From JAJPHF01 sp035293805 (GTDB taxonomy: Bacteria; Chloroflexota; UBA6077; JAJPHF01): a stretch of DNA of 64,000 bases. The DNA lies in the NCBI GenBank assembly GCA_035293805.1, contig DATGMD010000031.1, positions 124,001-188,000 of the forward strand, given 5' to 3'. A program made the position numbers and the translations under genes. The notes under the pieces were generated by a model. That model did no database searches, was not told where the DNA came from, and saw nothing but the letters and a program-made list of their open reading frames with translations. Numbering within the stretch: the stretch's first letter is position 1; each line of letters opens with the position of its first letter. Shown here in pieces: positions 31,301-39,241 of this stretch.

Positions 31301-31315
31301 CACTGCATAGCAGTG
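31301..31315. promoter_or_regulatory. Perfect 6-3-6 palindrome CACTGC-ATA-GCAGTG
   Basis: A perfect 15-bp inverted repeat just outside copy B and 26 bases before the next start codon. It could be an operator for the broken secreted-protein gene or a remnant of an older insertion site. Confidence 0.25.
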
Positions 31316-31340
31316 TTAGACTCGTGGGGGCAGATGGCAA

Positions 31341-31749
31341 GTGGCAGTGTTGGTGCTCGCCTTGATGGGGCATGGTCTCACGACCGCTCACGCTCAGCAG
31401 AATCGGCCTGAGGCCGGTGCCTTGTTGTATCAGGCTGACTGGTCCGGTGGGCTAGGGGGCTGGGGCGGAGGGCCGGGCTGGCAGATCGTCAACGGAATGC
31501 TAGTGTCCGACCGCTCTAACCCCGGCACCGTCATCAGCCCCCCTTACGTGCCCCCGATATCGGACTACGCGGTGGAAGCTGAGATCCAAATAGGCGACCT
31601 TAGCAACGGCGACGGGTGGTTTGGGATTGCCCTGCGGGCCGGTATCGCAGTCGAGCGACGGCTACCTCACGACTACCGCCTTGTTCATATCCCTGCGCGC
31701 CAGCGATGCTCAGATCCATGTCCGCAGCTACCGGATAGTCGCGCTGTAG
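31341..31749 (+). pseudogene. Secreted lectin-like (DUF1080/LamG-type fold) protein gene, frameshifted
   Basis: A GTG-initiated frame gives a signal peptide (VLVLALMGHGLTTAHA) and a domain typical of jelly-roll sugar-binding folds: LLYQADWSGGLGGWGGGPGW, IVNGMLVSDRSNPGTVISPP and YAVEAEIQIGDLSNGDGWFG. After about 31645 the frame turns into an atypical Arg/Pro/Cys-rich run. A different frame gives the expected ending, LFISLRASDAQIHVRSYRIV-AL, with its stop at 31747-31749. A single indel between about 31645 and 31670 explains both. The 5' part may also have been disturbed by the adjacent IS. Confidence 0.6.
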
Positions 31750-31967
31750 CTGTCGGACCTACCCACTGGCCCGCACCACGATGGGCTCGTTGCCCTCACC
31801 GGTGTCACGCCCCCGCCCGGGGCGGCCTGCGGGCCGCCAATCGTTCCCGAGGCTCCATGGCCGGCTGCTACTCGGCGGGCTGCTCCGCTTGATGGCCCTC
31901 ATACCCTGCCGCTGGCGCTAGGCAGGCCGCAGGCTCAAGCGCGCTCGTGAAACGCGGACGTGCGGCA

Positions 31968-32069
31968 TACAGCGGTTTTCAGGATGATCGAGCCGGGCAG
32001 GGTCGGCCGGGCGGCAGGGGACGAGCCCCTGCCCTACGTCATGGCTCAATGCCCGTGAAAACTGCTCTA
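31968..32069. mobile_element. 102-bp MITE-like element with TA-flanked inverted repeats, copy 1
   Basis: TA at 31968-31969 is followed by CAGCGGTTTTCA, and TGAAAACTGCTC at 32056-32067 is followed by TA. The arms pair at 10 of 12 positions, and weaker pairing continues inward (GATCGAGCC against GGCTCAATG). The TA on both sides fits IS630/Tc1-type insertion. The centre is a GGCAGGGG/CCCTGCC hairpin. The right TA lies in the stop codon of the permease gene. A related element is at 40545-40710. Confidence 0.6.
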
Positions 32070-33812
32070 ATGCGTGCGTACGCCGCCGCCGACGGTGCCG
32101 CCGAACTTGAGGTAGATGAACACCAGCGGCATCAGGAGCACCATCATGATGAGCGTGACGGCGGCGGCCTGGGCCAGGTTGCCGGAGTGGAAGAGGCTCC
32201 AGACGACGACGGCGAGCGTGATGTTGTCGGGCGAGAAGAGCATCGTCGACAGCGTCAGCTCGCGGAACGTCAGCAGCCCGAGCGACAGCCCGCCGTACAG
32301 GAACGCGGGCGCCAGCAGCGGCACGACGACGCGGCGCAGGGTTTGCAGCAGCGTGGCGCCGGAGACGGAGGCCGCCTCCTCCAGCTCGCTGCTGATCTGG
32401 ATGAGCGCGCTGTTCGTGATGCGCGTACCGAAGCTGATGTGGACGATGCTGTAGATGATGACCAGCAGCGCCAGCGACCCGTAGAGGTCGACCGGCCCGC
32501 GGATGACGAACAGCGCCGCCACCAGGGCCGCGAAGCCGAACACCGTGTGCGGCACCGCGTGGGGCAGGAAGGCGACGAAGTCGAACGCCAGGCGGAAGCG
32601 CGAGCGCGTGCGCAGCACCACCCACGAGAAGACCAGGCTGATGGCCAGCGCGATGGCCGGCGCGAGCAGCACGCACACGACGGTGTTGACGAGGCCGCGC
32701 TGGATGAGCGGCCAGGGCAGGCTGTTGAAGTTCTTCAGCGAGACGGTGCCCAGGGCGGCGAGCGAGGGCGGCTGGAGGTAGGGCAGCAGCGACGCCCAGA
32801 CGAGCAGCAGCAGCGGCAGCACCTTGGCGATCAGGATGTAGGCGCCCAGGAAGGCCCAGGCGGCGACCATCCACGGCCCAAGCTGCACCAGCTTCGGCTT
32901 GTAGTTCTTGCCGGTCACCACCTGGTACTGCCGCGCCCGGACGAGCACGCGGCTGTACCACCAGCTCAGCCCGAGCGCCAGCAGCAGCATGAACGTGGCG
33001 AACGCGGCGGGCAGGCCGTACTCGGGCAGGCCCTCTTGCGGGTTCGTCTTCACGTACATATAGGTGGGGAAGGTGAAGATGCGGTTGGACAGGCCGATGA
33101 TGAGCGGGATGTCGAACGCCGAGATGGCCGTGGTGAGCGTGTACAGCGCCGCCGCCAAGAGGCCGGGCGAGGCGAGCGGCAGGGTGACGCGGCGCATCGT
33201 CTGCAGGAAGGTGGCGCCGCTCATCTGCGACGACTCTTCGAGCGACGAGTCCATCGCCCGCAGGCTGGCGACCGTCATGATGAAGATCAGCGACGCGAGG
33301 TTCAGGCCCTGGATGAACCCCATGCCGGGGATGTTGACAATGCTGAACGGCCCCGACTGCCAGCCGAACAGCCCCATCGCGATCTGATTCAGCATACCGA
33401 TGCGCGGGTGCGCCAGGAACAGCCAGCCCATCGCCGTGAAGAAGCCCGGGATGAGCACGCTCATCGTCATCACGGTGATGATGACGGACTTGCCGCGGAG
33501 GTCCGTCCGCTCGACCAGCCAGGCGATCGGGACGCCGAGGACGAGCGCCACCAGCAACGTGACGACCGTGAAGCCCACCGTGTTCAGGAACGCGCTGTAG
33601 GCGAAGGGGTCGGTGTACAGCGAGAGGTAGTGCCGCAGGGTGAAGGCATCGCTGGTGACGCTCTCGCGGAAGCTGATCCACACCACGAGGACCAGCAGCC
33701 CCACGATGATCGCCGAGGCCGCCAGGGCCAGCAGCACCATCGCGCTCGGCCGGGGGAGGCTGAGCCGGTCGGCGCGCTGGACCTCGACTCGCGCAACTGC
33801 TCGGGTAGCCAT
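32067..33812 (-). CDS. ABC transporter permease, fused two-domain iron-type (FbpB/SfuB-like)
   Basis: A 581-residue membrane protein with about twelve helices and two copies of the binding-protein-dependent permease domain. EAA-type loops are visible in each half: SLEESSQMSGATFLQTMRRV and ELEEAASVSGATLLQTLRRV, which contact the ATPase. Such fused permeases import ferric ion, putrescine-like compounds or other small solutes. The ATG at 33810-33812 follows AGGGAGG. No ATPase gene is nearby; the family-1 binding protein at 37417 is a possible partner. The stop codon coincides with the end of a MITE-like element. Confidence 0.88.
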   Translation of the reverse strand: MATRAVARVEVQRADRLSLPRPSAMVLLALAASAIIVGLLVLVVWISFRESVTSDAFTLRHYLSLYTDPFAYSAFLNTVGFTVVTLLVALVLGVPIAWLVERTDLRGKSVIITVMTMSVLIPGFFTAMGWLFLAHPRIGMLNQIAMGLFGWQSGPFSIVNIPGMGFIQGLNLASLIFIMTVASLRAMDSSLEESSQMSGATFLQTMRRVTLPLASPGLLAAALYTLTTAISAFDIPLIIGLSNRIFTFPTYMYVKTNPQEGLPEYGLPAAFATFMLLLALGLSWWYSRVLVRARQYQVVTGKNYKPKLVQLGPWMVAAWAFLGAYILIAKVLPLLLLVWASLLPYLQPPSLAALGTVSLKNFNSLPWPLIQRGLVNTVVCVLLAPAIALAISLVFSWVVLRTRSRFRLAFDFVAFLPHAVPHTVFGFAALVAALFVIRGPVDLYGSLALLVIIYSIVHISFGTRITNSALIQISSELEEAASVSGATLLQTLRRVVVPLLAPAFLYGGLSLGLLTFRELTLSTMLFSPDNITLAVVVWSLFHSGNLAQAAAVTLIMMVLLMPLVFIYLKFGGTVGGGVRTH

Positions 33813-34280
33813 GCTGCCTCCCTTACCCGCCACCGGGTCGCCGGCCCGCGCCGCTGGCCGCCAGACGAGGGGCGGTCGAGCCGCGAGCGCGGGCCGCGGC
33901 GTCCGCGGCTCGCCCGGCGGCCGACGCCGATCGTCCCCGCGGCACTCGCCATGTGCCGCCGTTGGACTGGCTGCAATTGTACGAGATACGCGAGGCGACC
34001 GCGAGTCTTGGCCTGCGCGGGCAAGCGGCTGGCTCCCCTGGCGCGTCAGGGCTCCCGCGGCTCGTCCTGTCCGCACAGCGATGCGTGGGTATAACACGGC
34101 CCCGGGTTCGATTCAATCGTGGCGCCCGCGCGCCTCCGCGGCGTTGCCAGTGGCGCAATTCGGGCGCGCTCGCTACAATCCGGCCACTGGTCCGCTGCGC
34201 GGCAGCGTGCATGGATCCGCGCTTGGCCGGTGGTCGTACTCCTTGCAGGCCGGCCCGAGACGACGAAAGGGAGAACCGCG
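33813..34280. other. Divergent intergenic region, no gene seen
   Basis: About 470 bases between the permease and the dioxygenase-like gene. No supported coding sequence or tRNA is present. TACAAT at 34174-34179 is a possible -10 element for the plus-strand catabolic genes, roughly 100 bases ahead of the first ATG; no clear -35 is seen. Confidence 0.4.
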
Positions 34281-35189
34281 ATGCCCGTGCGCTCGCTCAC
34301 GCATTACGCGCTCGAGGTGCCCGACCAGCAGGTGGGTCAGCGCTTCTACAGCGATTTCGGTTTCGAGGACGCGACCGGTAGGTCAAATGCCGTGCGCCTG
34401 CGCCCCAAGCCGCTCGGCCGCGACCAGATTCTCCTCTACGAGGGGCCGAAGAAGCGGCTGCGCCACCTGGCGTTCGCCGCGCCGGGCGCCGAGTTCGCGG
34501 CCGTGCGCGGCCGCTTGCAGGCGGCCGGCGTGCAGGAGATCGACCCGCCGAAGGACGCGCCCGAGGGCGGCATCTGGGTACGCGACCCGGACGGGCAGCT
34601 CGTGAACGTCCGCGACGAGGAGCCGGTCACCTCCGCGGCCGACCCGCCGCGCTACAACAGCCCCGGCCATCCCGTGCGGATCGCCGAGCGCGCTATCGAG
34701 CCGCCCGTCGCGAATCCGGCCACGCCGCGCCGCCTCGGCCACGTCATGCTGTTCTCGCCCGACATCGAGCGCCAGCGGGCGTTCTACGTGGACGTGCTCG
34801 GCATGAAGCTGTCGGACCGCGTGCCCGGGCTGGCGGCGTTCCTGCGCTGCAGCGCTGACCACCACAACCTCGCCCTCATCGCCTCCGATCGCCCGGGCTT
34901 CCACCATGCCTCGTTCGAGGTCGGCGGCATCGACGAGATCGCGCTCGGCGCCGAGCGCATGCGCGAGCGCGGCTGGGAGCCCGCCTGGGGGATCGGCCGG
35001 CACTGCATCGGCTCGAACTTCTTCTGGTACATGAAAGACCCCTGGGGCAGCTACGCCGAGTACTATTTCGACATCGACTACATCCCCGACGAGGCCGACT
35101 GGCAGCCGCGCGACTGGGACCCGCAGTACGCCTTGCTCGTGTGGGGGCCGCAGCCGCCCGAGGACTTCATCCACAACAAGGAGCAGTAG
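34281..35189 (+). CDS. VOC-family extradiol (catechol 2,3-) dioxygenase-like protein
   Basis: A 302-residue two-module vicinal-oxygen-chelate protein. The C-terminal module keeps the metal triad of type I extradiol dioxygenases: His in RRLGHVMLFS, His in GFHHASFEV and Glu in GSYAEYYFD. The N-terminal module (residues 1-110) is the degenerate partner typical of the family. It probably opens a catechol-like ring between carbons 2 and 3 using Fe(II). The ATG follows AAAGGGAGAA. It starts a run of plus-strand genes with a TAXI protein two bases downstream, pointing to aromatic compound use. Confidence 0.83.
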   Translation: MPVRSLTHYALEVPDQQVGQRFYSDFGFEDATGRSNAVRLRPKPLGRDQILLYEGPKKRLRHLAFAAPGAEFAAVRGRLQAAGVQEIDPPKDAPEGGIWVRDPDGQLVNVRDEEPVTSAADPPRYNSPGHPVRIAERAIEPPVANPATPRRLGHVMLFSPDIERQRAFYVDVLGMKLSDRVPGLAAFLRCSADHHNLALIASDRPGFHHASFEVGGIDEIALGAERMRERGWEPAWGIGRHCIGSNFFWYMKDPWGSYAEYYFDIDYIPDEADWQPRDWDPQYALLVWGPQPPEDFIHNKEQ

Positions 35190-35191
35190 CC

Positions 35192-36160
35192 GTGACGGAG
35201 GGGCCGCGGCTCGACCGCTCGCTGACGCTGCACTTCCAGGGCGACTGGGGCGGCGCGAACCTGCACCGCGTCTGTGGCTGGCTGTCGCAGGCGATGGGCG
35301 AGCGCTGCGGTCCCTACTCGCGCTTCGCCATCTGGAACGGCAGGGGCTGGACCGACGCGCCGCGCGCCGTCGGGCGCGGCCAGGTGGACGTGGCGCTCGC
35401 CACGCCCGCCGCTTTCGCCGCGATGGCGTACACGGGGCGCGGCCCCTTCGCCGACGAGTCGTACCCGTTCCTGCGTGCGGTGGGCAGCGTGCCGCAGAAC
35501 GACCGCCTGGTGCTCGCGGTCGGCGCCGAGCACGGCGTCCGCTCGTTCGCCGACCTGCGCGAGCGGCGGCTGCCGCTGCGCATCGCCACCTCCCCCGACG
35601 ACGGCGTCAACTTCATCGGCCTGGCCGTTGCGCGCATCCTGGAGCTGGAGGGCGTGGCGCCGGCGACGCTCGAGCGCTGGGGCGGTGGCTTCCTGTATCA
35701 CGAGCAGCCCTTCCCCTGCGTGGACGCCGCCCGCACGGGCGGCGCCGACGCCGTCTTCCACGAGGCGATCATGACGCCGCCCTGGCAGGCGCTGGCCGCG
35801 GAGCGCGAGGTCCACTTCATTCCGATCGACGGCGACGTGCTCGCCCAGCTCGAACGCGACTACGGCTGGCCGCGCGGCACGCTGCCCGCCGGCTACTTAC
35901 GCGGCCTCGACGCGCCGCTGGAGACGCTCGACTTCTCCGACTTTCTCCTGATGGTGCGCGCCGACATGCCCGACGACGTGGCCTACCTGCTTGCCTGGTG
36001 CCTGGGCGAGGAGCGGGCGCGGCTGGAGCGCTACTATCGCCACCTGCCGCCCGAGCGCAGCCCGGTCACCTACCCACTCGACCCCGCGAAGATGGCTCGC
36101 ACGCCGATCCCGCTCCACCCGGGCGCCGAGCGCTACTACCGCGAATACGGCTACCTGTAG
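35192..36160 (+). CDS. TAXI/NMT1-type solute-binding-fold protein without signal peptide
   Basis: A 322-residue periplasmic-binding-fold protein. LHFQGDWGGANLHRVCGWLS at the start and VDVALATPAAFAAMAYTGRG fit the TAXI type (TRAP-transporter-associated immunogenic protein), as do LPLRIATSPDDGVNFIG and the helical C-terminus. Unlike usual members it has no signal peptide: the GTG at 35192 begins VTEGPRLDRS, and upstream in-frame sequence lies inside the dioxygenase gene. It may therefore work in the cytoplasm. AAGGAG precedes the start. It is tightly coupled to the dioxygenase gene. Confidence 0.7.
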   Translation: MTEGPRLDRSLTLHFQGDWGGANLHRVCGWLSQAMGERCGPYSRFAIWNGRGWTDAPRAVGRGQVDVALATPAAFAAMAYTGRGPFADESYPFLRAVGSVPQNDRLVLAVGAEHGVRSFADLRERRLPLRIATSPDDGVNFIGLAVARILELEGVAPATLERWGGGFLYHEQPFPCVDAARTGGADAVFHEAIMTPPWQALAAEREVHFIPIDGDVLAQLERDYGWPRGTLPAGYLRGLDAPLETLDFSDFLLMVRADMPDDVAYLLAWCLGEERARLERYYRHLPPERSPVTYPLDPAKMARTPIPLHPGAERYYREYGYL

Positions 36161-36218
36161 TCGCTGGGCCGGGCTCGCAAGGATCGCCCGTTTCAGACAC
36201 ATCCGATGGAGAGTCCGC

Positions 36219-37367
36219 ATGCACGCCCGCGGTCACGCGCGCCCCGCCCCGCTGCTGCTCGTGGCGGCGCTTCTGCTCGCCGCCTGCGCCCCCGCCGCCG
36301 CGCCGGCGCAGCCGGGCGGCGCACCGTCCGCGGCGCCGGCCGCGACCACGGCGTCCGCCCCGGCCGCGCCGTCCGCCGTGCCGGCCGGCGGCCAGACCGC
36401 CGTGCAGCCGCTCAACCCGCCGCTGAATTTGAAGGTGGGCTCGCTGGGGCTCGTCGGCGAGGCCGGGGTGTTCGACGCGCTCGCCAAGGGCTACTTCCGC
36501 GAGGAGGGGCTGGAGGTCGAGCTGGTCCCGTTCCGGACGACCAACGAGCAGACCGCGCCGCTCGCCACCGGCGAGCTAAGCTTCGCCTCGGGCCCGCCCG
36601 ATCCGAGCCTGTTCAACGCCGTGCTGCGCGACATTCCCCTGCGTATCGTCGGTTACAACGCCATTATCAGCACGCGCGACACGAGCGGTGGCTGGCTGGT
36701 GCGCCAGGACATCCTGGACAGCGGCCGCTATCAGGACCCCAAGGACCTCAAGGGGATGACGATCGCCATCTCGTCGCGCGGCGGGATCGGGGAGATCTGG
36801 GTCGAGCGCGTGCTGGGCAAGGGCGGGCTGACGACGGGCGACGTTCAGTTCGCGCAGCTCACGTTCCCCGACATTCCGGCGGCCTTCGCCAACAAGGTGA
36901 TGGACGCCGGCTTCGTCGTCGAGCCGTTCGCGAGCATCGCCGAGGGGCAGCACACCGCCCACAACGTGATGCCGTCGGGCCAGATCTACCCGGGTCTGGT
37001 CGCCATGACCTTGATCGTCAGCCCCGTGTTCGCCCGCGACCAGCCGGAGGCGGCGCGGCGCTTCGTCACGGCCTACCTGCGCGGCCAGCGCGACTACTAC
37101 CGGGCGATCATGAAGGATGAGGGCGGCAAGGACGAGCTGTACCAGATCCTGTCGCAGTACACGCCGATCCACGACCTGAGCCTGTTCGCGCGGATGGCCA
37201 CGCACGACGTGGACCCGAACGGCCAGCTCGACCCGCGTACGATCGACGAGCAGCAGGACTACTACGTGCGCTACGGCACGCAGCAGCAGAAGCTCGACTC
37301 CTCCCGCGTGCTCGATCCGTCGTACTCGCAGTACGCCGTCGAGCGCCTGGGCCGCATCAGCGAGTAG
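36219..37367 (+). CDS. ABC transporter substrate-binding lipoprotein, NMT1/SsuA type
   Basis: A 382-residue lipoprotein (lipobox LLAACAPAA), with an Ala/Pro/Ser linker to residue ~68 and a type-II binding fold: LNLKVGSLGLVGEAGVFDAL, GYFREEGLEVELVPFRTT, ATGELSFASGPPDPSLF and KGMTIAISSRGGIGEIWVER. Such proteins deliver aromatic sulfonates, nitrate, thiamine precursors or other small acids to an ABC importer. There is no matching permease or ATPase beside it. Its place behind the dioxygenase and TAXI genes suggests an aromatic or organic-acid ligand. GGAGAG precedes the ATG. Confidence 0.82.
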   Translation: MHARGHARPAPLLLVAALLLAACAPAAAPAQPGGAPSAAPAATTASAPAAPSAVPAGGQTAVQPLNPPLNLKVGSLGLVGEAGVFDALAKGYFREEGLEVELVPFRTTNEQTAPLATGELSFASGPPDPSLFNAVLRDIPLRIVGYNAIISTRDTSGGWLVRQDILDSGRYQDPKDLKGMTIAISSRGGIGEIWVERVLGKGGLTTGDVQFAQLTFPDIPAAFANKVMDAGFVVEPFASIAEGQHTAHNVMPSGQIYPGLVAMTLIVSPVFARDQPEAARRFVTAYLRGQRDYYRAIMKDEGGKDELYQILSQYTPIHDLSLFARMATHDVDPNGQLDPRTIDEQQDYYVRYGTQQQKLDSSRVLDPSYSQYAVERLGRISE

Positions 37368-37416
37368 CCGCACGCTCGGTGGGCGCGCCTCCTCTTCGGC
37401 GCGACGGAGGTGAAGC

Positions 37417-38604
37417 ATGATGCGGCGGCACGAAGGGCCGCGGCATGGCGCCGCGGCGCTGGCGCTAGTGGTGGCGCTCGCGGCCTGCGCCCCGGGCGCC
37501 AGCCCGCCTCGCGCCGGCGGCGATGCCGGCCCCGCTGGCGGACTCGCGACCAGCGCGGCTACCACACCGCCGGCAGGCTCGGCGGTAGCCACCCCGGGGG
37601 CGGCCGAGTCGCTGGAGCAGATCGTCGCCGCGGCGCGGCAGGAGGGCCAGCTCACGCTGACCTGGACCGAGAACGTTGGCAGCCGCGAGGGAATTCGCCG
37701 CTGGATCGAGGGCTTCAACCCCGCCTATGGGCTCAGCCTGGACGTTCGCTACACGCCGGGCCCGGCGATGCCGGAGCTGGCCAACAAGATCGCCCAGGAG
37801 GCGCAGGCGGGGCGACCCGCGTCGAGCGACGTCCTGGTCATTCCCGACGACCAGCTGGTCCCCATGATCCGCCAGAACGTGCTGGAGCCGGTGCCGTGGA
37901 CCGCCTGGGCGCCCAACATCCGCGATCCCGCGCTGCTCGCGCCGGGCGGCGTGGCCGTGCAGATCGGCTCGCGCGTCGCCGGCATCACCTACAACACGAA
38001 CAAGGTCCGCGCCGACGAAGTGCCTACCAGCCTGCAAGACCTCCTCAAGCCGCAGTACAAGGGCCGGGTCGCCTCGACGATCTACGCCGCGGGCTTCGAC
38101 GTGCTGGCCAGCCCGGAGCTGTGGGGCGAGCAGCGGACGGTGGACTACGTGACCCGCTTGGCCAACCAGGTGAGCGGGCTCATGCGCTGCGGCGAGATGG
38201 AGCGCATCGCCAGCGGCGAGTTCGACCTGCTCGCCATCGACTGCGGCAGCTTCGTGGCGCGTCGTCTCCAGCCCACGGGCGCGCCGATCGGCCACGTGAT
38301 CCCCACCGATGCGGCGCTGCTCTCCTACTGGTATATGGGGGTGCCGCGCAACGCCGCGCACCCGAACGCGGCGAAGCTGTGGATCAACTACGTGCTGAGC
38401 CGGGCGGCGCAAGACATCCTCTACGACGGCGTGTTCATCGACCAACACCGCCTCCCGGGCTCGAAAGCCGCCGCCGAGATCGAGGCGCTGGAGGCGCGGG
38501 GTATCAAGTTCACGGAGACCAACGCGGAGTTCTATACCCGCAACGATGAAGAAGACCTGAACCGCATCAGCGGAGAGCTGCAGCGCATCCTGCAACAGAG
38601 ATAG
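37417..38604 (+). CDS. Extracellular solute-binding lipoprotein, family 1 (iron/organic-acid type)
   Basis: A 395-residue lipoprotein (lipobox ALAACAPG) with a family-1 binding fold: VAAARQEGQLTLTWTENVGS, DVLVIPDDQLVPMIRQNVLE, AGITYNTNKVRADEVPTSLQ, LLKPQYKGRVAST and a C-terminal AKLWINYVLSRAAQDILYDG. The pattern is that of FbpA-like proteins, which pair with fused permeases such as the one at 32067. The two genes are on opposite strands 5 kb apart, so the pairing is only a guess. It is 49 bases after the preceding binding protein. Confidence 0.82.
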   Translation: MMRRHEGPRHGAAALALVVALAACAPGASPPRAGGDAGPAGGLATSAATTPPAGSAVATPGAAESLEQIVAAARQEGQLTLTWTENVGSREGIRRWIEGFNPAYGLSLDVRYTPGPAMPELANKIAQEAQAGRPASSDVLVIPDDQLVPMIRQNVLEPVPWTAWAPNIRDPALLAPGGVAVQIGSRVAGITYNTNKVRADEVPTSLQDLLKPQYKGRVASTIYAAGFDVLASPELWGEQRTVDYVTRLANQVSGLMRCGEMERIASGEFDLLAIDCGSFVARRLQPTGAPIGHVIPTDAALLSYWYMGVPRNAAHPNAAKLWINYVLSRAAQDILYDGVFIDQHRLPGSKAAAEIEALEARGIKFTETNAEFYTRNDEEDLNRISGELQRILQQR

Positions 38605-38683
38605 GCGCGCGGCGAGCGAGGCCGCCGGCTCAACCGTGGGGGACGAGGCCGTGGGGTTGGCCCACCGCCCCCCGGCGCTGCGC

Positions 38684-38689
38684 TATACT
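38684..38689 (+). promoter_or_regulatory. Candidate -10 element (TATACT) upstream of the MaoC/CaiB pair
   Basis: TATACT lies 30 bases before the MaoC-family ATG, in the 114-base gap after the binding-protein gene. A plausible but weak TTGGCC sits upstream at poor spacing. It suggests separate transcription of the hydratase/CoA-transferase pair. Confidence 0.35.
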
Positions 38690-38718
38690 TCCGGGCCACT
38701 CGCGCAAGGAGAGCCGCC

Positions 38719-39237
38719 ATGCCTGTCAAGCCCGGCTGGGAAGGGCGCTACTTCGAGGACTTCGAGGTCGGCGACGTGTACCGCTGCCGCTACGGCCGCA
38801 CGGTGACCGAGGCCGACAACATCTGGTTCACGCTGCTCACCTGTAACACGAACCAGCTCCACTTCAACCGCGACTACGGCGAGCGCACGTCGTTCGGCCA
38901 GTGTCTGATCAACAGCGCGCTCACGCTCGCCATCGTGGCGGGGATGGGCGTCGCCGACGTGTCCGAGAACGGCTTCGCGCTCGGCTGGGACGAGATCACG
39001 CTGCCGAACCCGCTGTACGCCGGCGACACGCTGTACTCGGAGAGCGAGGTGCTGGAGGTCCGCGAGTCGCGCAGCCGCCCCGAGCAGGGCATCGTCAAGG
39101 TGCGCACGCGCGGCTACAACCAGCACGGCCAGGTGGTGATCGAGTACCGCCGCTCGGTGATGGTCTGGAAGCGCGCCCACGCGCCCGCGCTCAACCTCTT
39201 CCCCGAGCCGCAGCCGCCCAAGGCCAAGGAAGGCTAG
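38719..39237 (+). CDS. MaoC-family hydratase, mesaconyl/itaconyl-CoA hydratase-like
   Basis: A 172-residue hot-dog-fold enzyme. DNIWFTLLTCNTNQLHFNRD corresponds to the hydratase active-site loop (usually 'GD.NPLH'), with Asn where enoyl-CoA hydratases have Asp. FGQCLINSALTLAIVAGMGV and LGWDEITLPNPLYAGDTLYS resemble mesaconyl-C4-CoA and itaconyl-type hydratases. It probably adds water to a branched unsaturated CoA ester in the cytoplasm. AAGGAG precedes the ATG. The CoA-transferase gene starts four bases after its stop, so the pair acts together. Confidence 0.82.
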   Translation: MPVKPGWEGRYFEDFEVGDVYRCRYGRTVTEADNIWFTLLTCNTNQLHFNRDYGERTSFGQCLINSALTLAIVAGMGVADVSENGFALGWDEITLPNPLYAGDTLYSESEVLEVRESRSRPEQGIVKVRTRGYNQHGQVVIEYRRSVMVWKRAHAPALNLFPEPQPPKAKEG

Positions 39238-39241
39238 GCGC

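Noticed and set aside
31947..34094. A 715-codon open frame on the plus strand opposite the permease
   Set aside because: It is His/Gln/Asp/Arg-rich, has no domain pattern, and the opposite strand encodes a clear two-domain permease. High GC removes stops from the antisense frame.
34102..34115. GGGTTCGATTCAAT, resembling a tRNA T-loop
   Set aside because: The flanking bases do not pair into a T-arm and no acceptor, D or anticodon arms can be drawn around it.
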